Assembly: GCA_963546185.1 (NCBI GenBank)
Contig: CAUULU010000026.1
Coordinates: 1 to 14,253 of the forward strand
Reading direction: 5' to 3'
Length of the DNA: 14,253 nucleotides
Source: JABCPO02 sp963546185
GTDB lineage: Bacteria; Bacillota; Clostridia; TANB77; CAG-508
Shown: positions 6,992 through 14,253 of the stretch, piece by piece
Numbering within the stretch: position 1 is the first letter of the stretch
Layout of the letters: each line of letters opens with the position of its first letter
Made by a program: the position numbers and the translations under genes
The notes under the pieces: generated by a model
Database searches by the model: none
Seen by the model: only the letters and a program-made list of their open reading frames with translations
Told to the model about the DNA's origin: nothing

Positions 6992-9692
6992 TTCTTGTAT
7001 TTCCTTCAAATGTATCTAATACTAATCTCTTATATTCATCTTCTTTTATACTACTTAATTCATTTTTTTCAATTCTTGTTATTAATTTTTCATATTCTTC
7101 ACGTTCTTTATCTGTTATATCTGTTTTTAATGTTCTCTTTTCAACTTTTGTTTTAAATACTTCTACTTTTTTCTGTACTTTTTCATATTTTTGCATTACT
7201 TCTTCTTTATCAAGTCCTGCTCTTTTCATCATTTCTATGTCTTCTTTTAATTTCTCATTTTTTTCCATATATTCTTTCATTTCAGACATAACTTCATTTA
7301 TTTCATTCTTAAATTCTCTATATTCTTCTCTCTTATTCATTTCTTGTGGATTTCCAGAAGTTTTTGTTCCTCCTGAAAGTAATATTGATTCCACATCCCT
7401 AAAATCACCACTTATAGCAGCATTTTTAGTGTTAAATTCACTTATTTCACTTGCTACTTTTGTTTGATTATATGCAATTGCTAAATCTTTTTCAGGACCT
7501 TCAATATTTGTATAATCTATCTTATTTTCTTTCAATTCATTTAATTTCTTTGTTACAAGTAAGTCTGCTTCAAATTTAGTTTTACCCTCAAACTTCATTA
7601 AGTGCTCCCTATATTTATCTAATGCTGAAGATAGCTCACTCATTATTTGTCCATTATCCATCTTACTTTTAATTTGTTCTAAGAAATTTGATATATTTTG
7701 TTTTCCTTCTACAGTTGCATTATCAAAATTTTGTCCAGTTATTTTTTCAATATTATGTAATTGTTCTTCTACATTATCACTAGACTTCTTAGCATTATCT
7801 CCATAATTATTGTGTAAGTTGATTTTATTCATTGTATTTTTAGCTCCTGGAATAATACCTTTATTCATAATAGTATGTCCTGCTAAACCTCCAGCAATAA
7901 TTTCATCAATAGGATTTTTATCTGCTATAGAATATCCTATTGCACCACCTATTATAGCAGGTGCAATATGTTTTCCTGCAAATACATATGTATTTTTAAC
8001 TGCTTTTGCAGCTTTATTATTAAATACCTTATTTTTAGTCTTTCCTAATGTTTCTAAGAATTTATTCTTTGCCTTTGTTTCTCCTGTACTTTGAGTAGCA
8101 TTTGAAGCACTTCCAGCTGCTGATGATTGTGTTTGTGTTTGACCTTGACTTTGCCCTTGTGCTTGGCTAGATCCACTTCCAGTTTTAGTTGTCTTACTTG
8201 CAAACATTTCTTTTGCTTTAATATATATAGGCTTTTGAGCACTTTCTCCATTTTCACCTTCTTTTTTCTTAGATCCCATTTTTTCCAATCTCTTAAACCC
8301 TTGATCATACATTATCATCTTAGCAAATCCTGCACCTTTTGATAAACTAACTTCCTTATCAAATTGAAACATTTCTTTTAAGATTTCTTCTGCTTCCTTA
8401 AAAAACTTAAAGAATGCTAATATTAGTATTAATAATCCAAAGTTTAATCCACCTGGTGTAAATGTTACTACTCCTCCAGGACCACCTGGTCCTCCCGAAG
8501 CATTTGCTACTCTAAAAACTGTTCCAGCAAATATAGCATATAGTAATAGGTGAAATGGTTGTACAAAAACAAGTCCCATAAATTTTTTAAGCCAGTTTCT
8601 CATACTTTGTGCTTTTTTATCTCCAACAACATCAATTGCATATGCAACAGAAATTATTGGTGCAATTAAGATATAGAATCCTACTGTTATAAGTCTTTTT
8701 ACATATACACTTAAAAAAGATAATGTTTGGAATATTAATATAAACAAGATTGTAAGACTTATTGTTTCTCTTATAAAATTAAAACTTAATATACCCGCAA
8801 CAAGTCCCATAACTTGATTTTCAAGTGCATTACTTTCATTTACCATACTCTGTGTTATAATTGATACAAATGCTGAGTTTAATGTTATTACACCTACTAT
8901 TATAAATATCATTAAGAATAATATCATAACACTTTTTATCCAATTTAAGAACATCATTTTTATTTCAGCAATATCTTTAGCTAGTGATGCTACCATAGCT
9001 CTTATTGAAAGATATATTAGTATAAAGAATAATATTGCTATAGATATTAAGAATATTACTCTATACCATGATGCAATTGCATTAACAAATCCTGATAATT
9101 TTGTCTTTTCTGCAAGACTTCCATTTATAAATATTTCTATATTAGTAATAGGAACTTTATTCATAAATATTTTATCTGGAGTTAATAGCCATCCTGATTT
9201 TGCTTCCCCTGCTCCAGCTTCTTTATTAGAATCTTGTAATAATATTGTAAGTAGAGACATTATACTTATAACCATAATAACTATAGGTAAATATAATACC
9301 ATAAATATTATACCTAAGACCCCATTTAATATATGTCCAATACCTGTTCCTATATTTCCAAGAAAATCACTCATAGGATTTGATTGATCAATTTTATAGC
9401 TTCTACCTATATTACCAGCTATGTCATTTTCTTCTTTTTCTTTTTCTTCCTTTGTTTTATTATCTTTATTTTCTGTTTTATTATTATCTTTGTTACTATT
9501 AGTAGTAGTATTTTTAGTATTATTAGAAGAAAAATATGACATTTTATCTGCATTTAAATTTATTTTATTAAATTCTAGTGTTTTTTCATTAATGCTTGAT
9601 ATTAATGAAGTGAATAAATATATATATATTAACATTATAATCCATATATATTTTTTTATAATATTAATTGTTTTATTTATGTTTTTATTCAT
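6963..9692 (-). CDS. TrbL/VirB6-like polytopic membrane protein with long coiled-coil tail (paralog B)
   Basis: The 909-aa protein is intact with no in-frame CGG. AAGGAGG lies six bases before the ATG. It has an N-terminal hydrophobic segment (14-36), an Asn/Lys/Glu linker (55-95) and membrane segments at about 120-152, 208-235, 252-282, 295-330, 333-355, 372-394 and 415-431. Motifs shared with the upstream paralog include SLAKDIAEIKMMFLNWIKS (236-254), YVKRLI (330-335), LIAPIISVAYAID (342-354) and GDKKAQSMRNW...FVQPFHLLLY (357-385). These are typical of TrbL/VirB6 proteins, which line the inner-membrane channel of type IV secretion systems. A GGPGGPGG loop lies near 400-407. After residue 445 come a Gln/Ser/Gly linker, a small Gly/Ala-rich hydrophobic patch and a long helical tail. 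The family call is by motif and topology. Confidence 0.82.
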   Translation of the reverse strand: MNKNINKTINIIKKYIWIIMLIYIYLFTSLISSINEKTLEFNKINLNADKMSYFSSNNTKNTTTNSNKDNNKTENKDNKTKEEKEKEENDIAGNIGRSYKIDQSNPMSDFLGNIGTGIGHILNGVLGIIFMVLYLPIVIMVISIMSLLTILLQDSNKEAGAGEAKSGWLLTPDKIFMNKVPITNIEIFINGSLAEKTKLSGFVNAIASWYRVIFLISIAILFFILIYLSIRAMVASLAKDIAEIKMMFLNWIKSVMILFLMIFIIVGVITLNSAFVSIITQSMVNESNALENQVMGLVAGILSFNFIRETISLTILFILIFQTLSFLSVYVKRLITVGFYILIAPIISVAYAIDVVGDKKAQSMRNWLKKFMGLVFVQPFHLLLYAIFAGTVFRVANASGGPGGPGGVVTFTPGGLNFGLLILILAFFKFFKEAEEILKEMFQFDKEVSLSKGAGFAKMIMYDQGFKRLEKMGSKKKEGENGESAQKPIYIKAKEMFASKTTKTGSGSSQAQGQSQGQTQTQSSAAGSASNATQSTGETKAKNKFLETLGKTKNKVFNNKAAKAVKNTYVFAGKHIAPAIIGGAIGYSIADKNPIDEIIAGGLAGHTIMNKGIIPGAKNTMNKINLHNNYGDNAKKSSDNVEEQLHNIEKITGQNFDNATVEGKQNISNFLEQIKSKMDNGQIMSELSSALDKYREHLMKFEGKTKFEADLLVTKKLNELKENKIDYTNIEGPEKDLAIAYNQTKVASEISEFNTKNAAISGDFRDVESILLSGGTKTSGNPQEMNKREEYREFKNEINEVMSEMKEYMEKNEKLKEDIEMMKRAGLDKEEVMQKYEKVQKKVEVFKTKVEKRTLKTDITDKEREEYEKLITRIEKNELSSIKEDEYKRLVLDTFEGNTRNEENKEEQQ

Positions 9693-9705
9693 ATTTTCCT
9701 CCTTT

Positions 9706-12070
9706 CTATAATCTTCCTAAACTTTTAAATACATCCCTTACTATTGTATCAAAATATACTGCATCTTCCAAATCTTTTTCATTATCTGGATCTAATTTAT
9801 CAGGATCTTCTAGTAAGTCAACTTTTTTCAATCTCTCTTCAGCTTTAGGTAATTCTGTTACTACATCTGAATATCTTCCAAGTGGTTCATCTTTTTTTTC
9901 TGATACAATTTTATCATTTACCCTTTTTGTCATTTCTTCAAATGTGTGCATCATTTCTAATAATTCTTTTTCTTTGTATTTTATAACAAAATTTTTCACT
10001 TTTTCATTCATACCTTTAGTTATAATTGTTTTCTTTTCTTCTAATTCATCTTGCATTCTCATTATAATCTCTTCTGATATTGATGCTGTGTCTCCTAAAG
10101 TTTTCTTTAAGTATTGATTTAATTCTTTTTTAGCCTGTTCAAATTCTTTTTCTATATCTTTTTCTCTATCTTTTAGTGTTTCGAAATATGCTTTTTGATT
10201 ATTTTTGCCTTCATCTGTTTCTGCTGTTAATTTTGTACCAGTTAATGTTTCTAGATCTTTAAGTACTTGAGTATTATGGTTAGCAAATTTTTCCACTGTT
10301 TTATCATATTGTTCTTTTATTTCTTCTTTTCCTTGTTTAGTCTTTCCTTGAATCATACCTGGTACTATTTGTCCATCTTTTTTTGCTTTTCTTATCTCTG
10401 CTAAATTATCATAATTTTCAAGAGCTCTTTTTGTAGCTTTTTGTGCAACTGCTCCAACTTCAATTGCTTCCATATTTTTAAGTCCTGCTGTAATTGCTGT
10501 AGATGCAAATGCTGTAGTAGCAGCTACTGTTCCTCTTGCAAATGATTTTAATGTTTGTTTTCCAAAACTCTTCTTATTATATGCTTTTTCTTGTTTTGAT
10601 TGTATATTATTAAATGCTTTTCTTTCTTTAACAACATCATCTGCACTAAATCCAGACTTAGTTTTATTAACTGTTTGCTTAAATGCATCCATTTTCTTTC
10701 TTTCAGCTTCTGAGACAACTCTTGTTTGTCCTGTAGATCCTGATGCTGTTGATGAAGTACTTGTTTTTGATGATGAAGAATTTTTACCGGAAGTACTTGT
10801 TTTCAGTCCTTCTTTTTCTTTTACTTCACTCATACGTTTATTAAGTTTATCATTTGGTGCTTTTGTATCAGTATATGTATTTTTTGCCTTTATAATATTA
10901 TTTATCTTTTTACTTGCTTTGTCTATAACTAACATAGTAGCTGCTGCTGAGCTCTGTGTTCCTTCAGCTTTTAGTCCAAAGATTTTCTTAAGAAGAGCTT
11001 CTCCTTTGAAGAAAAATAACATTCCAAATACAGTAAGAACTCCCATTTCAATATAATTTGATATTTCTGAAGGTCTTATAAGCCATTCTGTATTAGCATT
11101 TCCGAGTAACAATTGGAAGTATAAGTGCTACATATATAAATACATGGAAAAGTTGTATAAAAACTGTATGTAAAAACTTATTTGTCCAAAATTGTAATGT
11201 TTGTGATTTTTTATCATCAATCATATCTAATGAATATGTAGCTGTTATTAATGGAGCTACCATCATTAAAAATGTTATAACTATAAATCTTTTTAAATAA
11301 TAGAAATAGAAGAATACTGTTTGCGCAAGTATTGATATATATATAAATGTTGCTGCAATTCCTCCAAAGCCCTGGTTAGCTAAGGCATTTTTTAAAACTT
11401 CATTTGTAATTCCTTTAAACACAGTTGGTTGAGATTCTTTTAATCCTGCTCTAATTGCTCCAACAAGTGCATTATTTATAGCAATTACTACAAACATAAA
11501 GAATAGTACACCAAACATTATTCCCATTCCTTTAACCCAATTTATTAGAATCATCTTAGTTTCAGCCTTGTCTTTTGCCAAACTTTTAGTCATATATCTT
11601 ATTACAGTAATTAGTAATACTAATAACTGTATTACTACAGCAATCATCATTACAATTCTTACAGAAGCTGATATAGCCCCTATAAATCCTGAATAGTTTC
11701 CTGCATTTTGTGGATTAAAATCCAAATTTATAAGTGGTAAATCATTAAATAATATATTATCTAATGTTAATATAGTTTTTCCACTTATTGTAGCACCAAT
11801 AATCCAAGATATTGATGTCATTACAAAAAGAAGTATTATTTTTATTGCTGAAAATACTATCATCGGTAATGCTCCTATAAGTCCATCTAATAGATTTATA
11901 GTTTTCATTACATTTTCATTTGTTGATCCTGTAGATGATGATATAGATGCAAACACTTTTATATAGCTAGAAAATATAATTAAAGCAGATATAGATATAA
12001 TTATAGCTATAATAATTTTTGTTATATTTCTTTTATTAATATTTTTTTTATTTTTATTAATTATATCCAT
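9706..12070 (-). CDS. TrbL/VirB6-like polytopic membrane protein with coiled-coil tail (paralog A), +1 frameshift at CGG required
   Basis: Reading one +1 shift gives 787 aa. AAGGAG lies six bases before the ATG. A signal-like hydrophobic segment (18-41) is followed by membrane segments at about 65-95, 128-160, 180-205, 235-262, 264-280 and 298-320. The motifs match paralog B: SLAKDKAETKMILINWVKG (163-181), YLKRFIV (258-264), VAPLITATYSLD (271-282), DDKKSQTLQFW and FIQLFHVFIY. The unshifted frame hits CGG (11104-11102) inside the last membrane segment and stops at TAA three codons later. Skipping the C gives VTGNANTEW and then the missing final helix (GVLTVFGMLFFF), which paralog B also has. 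The tail has a Ser/Thr/Gly linker, an Ala/Thr-rich hydrophobic patch and long coiled coil. B starts 13 bases after its TAG stop. Confidence 0.87.
11102..11107 (-). other. Putative +1 frameshift site ACT-CGG-A in VirB6-like paralog A
   Basis: The unshifted frame reads ACT CGG AAA TGC TAA. Skipping the C at 11104 gives ACT GGA AAT GCT and joins the 322-residue membrane part to a 465-residue remainder. The join lies before the last transmembrane helix, so the unshifted product would lack that helix and the whole cytoplasmic tail. No Shine-Dalgarno-like sequence precedes it. Confidence 0.85.
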
Positions 12071-12099
12071 ATTCTACTCCTTCCTTATATGTCTTTTTA

Positions 12100-14253
12100 T
12101 TATTTAGGTTTTGATTTTGAGTTCTTAGCTGATTTTACAGCTTGTTCTCTTTTTCTTTCTATTTTAGTTTTCTTCTTATTAGCCTTATTGTATGCTTTTT
12201 CAATTTTTTTCTGTATCTTTTTATTTTGTTTTTCATTTCCTTTATCAAAGAAATATTTTGCAAGTTCACTTTCAGATACTCCTTTTGTTCCTAAGTTTGC
12301 ATTTGCATTATTATATAGTTTAATATTTTCAATTATTCTATCTTGCTCAATATATGATTTAACTCTATTTTTCTTAAGAGCCTTTAAATCTGCTATTGTT
12401 AATTCATCTATCTTTTTATTTTTTAACTCTTTTATTTGTCTCTTTTCTTCAGTTGTTGAACTTTCTGATATGTAATTAACAGAATTCTCAATTTCATTTT
12501 TTCTACTTATAACTTCATCATTATACATATTAGCTATTTTTTCTTTAGCCATATTTTGAATATCTTCTATTTGTTCTTTAGAAAAAGCATTTATCCCATT
12601 TCCTGAAATAATATTTTTCATTTCTTCTTTTAATTTTTCTTCACTTAATTCTTTTTGATTTTCAAGTCTACCTATAAGAGTTTCTGCCATAACTTTCTTT
12701 ATAGCCATCTCCCTCTTACTTTCTTCTGCTTTATCTTCAATAGTCTTATTTAATTTAAGTTCTGATTCTTTTACAAATTTTTCATAATCTTGAACTTTAT
12801 CAATTAATATTACATTATCAACCTTAGAGTCTATTTGTTCTGTTAAATCTGAAATTATAGTTCTCATTTCTTCTTGTCTATTATTTATTAAAAATTCTTT
12901 ATCAATATTTACTCCTATTGATTTCATTTCTCTTTCTAGATTTTCCTGACTTTCTATTTGAATCATTGTAAGTGCTATATTGTTATTATTTGCTATAGCT
13001 TCATTAGCAAGTCTTCTATTATTATATGTATGAACATTATATTTACCATATAATTTTCTTGTTTTTCTCTTCTTTGCCATATTACGATTCATATATAGTC
13101 TATCAAGTTTAAATTTAATATCTCCTGTATCTACCTTTGAAGCCATTTGTTCTAATATTTTTTCATTTACTTCAATTGCTGTATCTACAAATACCTCAGT
13201 ATTTTCTCCCATATATCTAAATTTACCACCAGGATATATAGGTTTTAAATTTGTTTTAAAATATCTTTTAATTTCTCCACTTAATGTTAATACTTTAGCA
13301 TTTTTATATCTTGGATCCTTTTTAGCAAGTATATTCTTGTAATTTTGAATTTCTTTATCAAATTTTCCAGAAATTTCATATTTTCCTTTTTTCTTTTTCT
13401 TATCATCATAATAATCAAAGAAATACATTGCTTTTAAAAGGTTTGTGTATTCACTAAGATCACCATCTGCTGCTTCTGTAATAGCAACTGGTATAAGTGA
13501 TATTGCTGTAAGAAGTCCTACTGTTTTGATTAAACTATATTTTGTTAATCTTAACATACTTGTGATTTCACCTTCTCCGAAGTCCTAATCTATTTCTTAT
13601 ATCTCTTAGTGCCCTTGTTCTGATATTTTCTCCTTTTAGCATAACACCTTTTTGTTGATCAAAAAATCTCTTTCTAGATAAGGCTCTTGTTCTTCCTTCA
13701 CTATCTGTATATTTTTCAAGCCACTCTTGTTTTGTTTTTTTATTCATCATATTGCCATATGCTTTATTTGTATTAACCCTATTTTGTTCTTTTTGGAATT
13801 TATTTACTCTATTTAGATTAGATTCAAATTCATTAATTCTTGTTTTTTCTTCATTAGAAACTTGAACTTCTTCATTAGAAGTACTACTTGAACTTCCTCC
13901 AAAAGCTTGACTTGTATTTTCACTTTCATCAGATTTTTTGCCTGGAAATACTTTTTCTTTTACCTTTTGTCCGAAATTATATGCTTTTATAAGCCCTTCT
14001 TCTGCAGTATCTAGTATTCCTTCTTTTGCATTTTGCATGAATTTTCCACCAAGTACTCTTGAAACTCTTTCTTTTCCTTTATTATACATAGATTTTGCAA
14101 CATAAGCATTTGTTAAATCTAATGGACTTGCTTTTAATAATTTGTCTCCAGATATTGATGATGAAAGTCCGAAGTGCTGAAACCATATCTTTTGGTAGTC
14201 TCATTATTTGTCCAAATACAAATAACATAAATAATGTACTTATAAATCCTTCT
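12100..14253 (-). CDS. TrbL/VirB6-like protein C-terminal part (paralog C, partial), two +1 frameshifts at CGG required
   Basis: The 5' end lies beyond the window. Reading two +1 shifts gives 716 visible residues. Residues 1-20 (FISTLFMLFVFGQIMRL) look like the last membrane helix of paralogs A and B. A first shift after residue 27 continues into LGLSSSISGDKLL, comparable to the post-membrane linker of A. Residues 55-224 are a basic/Ser-rich helical linker. A second shift after residue 224 fuses this to a segment starting GEGEITSMLRL, with a hydrophobic patch (about 236-262) and a long coiled-coil tail. A and B have the same order of helix, linker, hydrophobic patch and coiled coil, which favours fusion. 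Alternatively the first part ends at TGA after CTT CGG AGA AGG, and a separate 485-aa protein starts at 13557. Confidence 0.75.
13571..13578 (-). promoter_or_regulatory. Possible internal ribosome binding site GGAGAAGG
   Basis: GGAGAAGG overlaps the second CGG site of paralog C and lies about 13 bases before the ATG at 13557. That spacing is longer than the four to eight bases seen at the other genes here. It could allow independent starts of a 485-aa protein beginning MLRLTKYSLIKTVG, whose N-terminus resembles a signal or membrane segment. The bases are equally explained as codons for Gly-Glu-Gly. Confidence 0.3.
13577..13582 (-). other. Putative +1 frameshift site CTT-CGG-A in VirB6-like paralog C (second)
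   Basis: The unshifted frame reads CTT CGG AGA AGG TGA and ends. Skipping the C at 13579 gives CTT GGA GAA GGT GAA, with no stop before the ATG at 13557, which is in the same frame. This is the only one of the six sites where an ordinary stop plus a new start is also plausible. Confidence 0.6.
14169..14174 (-). other. Putative +1 frameshift site CTT-CGG-A in VirB6-like paralog C (first)
   Basis: Without a shift the frame leaves the paralog-like sequence and stops at TAA about 29 codons after the CGG. Skipping the C at 14171 gives CTT GGA CTT TCA, i.e. Leu-Gly-Leu-Ser, leading straight into the long downstream frame. The site lies in the linker just after the last membrane helix. Confidence 0.8.

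Larger units (their letters stand above)
2878..14253 (-). other. Putative type IV secretion/conjugation-like operon (partial)
   Basis: Eight genes on one strand, with gaps of 12-30 bases or short overlaps and no visible internal promoter or terminator, read as a single transcript entering from the right. Three VirB6-like proteins, two VirB8-like candidates and two membrane-anchored chaperone-type proteins suggest an envelope-spanning complex. No VirB4, VirD4, relaxase, integrase, origin of transfer or attachment site is in view, so whether this is a mobile element or a resident secretion system is undecided. Confidence 0.5.

Noticed and set aside
6449..7009. TTG at 7009 as the start of the 180-aa membrane protein
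   Set aside because: The ATG at 6991 has AAGGA at a suitable distance. The TTG has no good site upstream and only lengthens the overlap.
6892..7467. Plus-strand open frame opposite the end of the 909-aa gene, and similar Phe/Leu/Ser-rich frames opposite other genes
   Set aside because: They are hydrophobic low-complexity antisense shadows of Lys/Glu-rich coding sequence, without a ribosome binding site or family resemblance.
2296..14171. Ordinary sequencing or assembly error as the cause of all six breaks
   Set aside because: All six are insertions of the same base in the same codon context and only in one reading frame, while TCGG in other frames and many uncorrupted T-GG strings are normal. 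Raw reads are still needed to close this alternative.
2296..14171. Simple reassignment of CGG to another amino acid such as Trp or Gly
   Set aside because: A three-base reading of CGG leaves the downstream frame wrong and runs into a stop, usually within a few codons. Only removing one base restores the proteins.

Overview
The window comes from a very AT-rich bacterium (roughly a quarter G+C by eye). It has strong AGGAGG-type ribosome binding sites, AGA as the dominant arginine codon, TAA/TAG stops plus one TGA stop, and a streptococcal-looking AdhP. A low-GC Bacillota host is the best guess. Another AT-rich lineage such as Fusobacteriota cannot be excluded.

Layout. 1-126 is a leader with a possible promoter. 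127-1742 (+) holds a 53-aa and a 484-aa coiled-coil/acidic protein of unknown function, whose ORFs overlap by one base. A bidirectional terminator follows at 1726-1755. 1788-2820 (-) is adhP with its own near-consensus promoter (2853-2881). 2878-14253 (-) is one long operon running in from beyond the right edge. It encodes, in order of transcription, three tandem TrbL/VirB6-like polytopic membrane proteins with long coiled-coil tails (the first truncated by the edge), two single-pass membrane proteins with extracytoplasmic NTF2/VirB8-like candidate domains, a membrane-anchored J-domain protein, a membrane-anchored degenerate cyclophilin-like protein and an HD-GYP domain protein. The gene order suggests part of a type IV secretion or conjugation apparatus. 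No ATPase, coupling protein, relaxase or integrase lies within the window.

Main observation. Four genes (adhP, the HD-GYP gene and two VirB6-like genes) look broken, with six apparent +1 frameshifts. Every break is at an in-frame CGG codon. In each case skipping the C of CGG, so that the next codon read is GGA or GGT (Gly), restores the frame. In the two recognisable families it also restores exactly the conserved glycines: GAGGLGN in AdhP, and DGTGYP plus the following NGL in HD-GYP. In about 4,600 codons I found no CGG read as an ordinary sense codon, while CGG trinucleotides in the other two frames are harmless. CGT, CGA and AGG are used for Arg. All six sites have the form NNU-CGG-(A/U). 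The simplest reading is that CGG is unassigned in this organism and acts as a near-quantitative +1 frameshift signal, or equivalently that a four-base codon is read there. This would be a genome-wide decoding feature, not a property of one gene. Systematic sequencing error is the main alternative.
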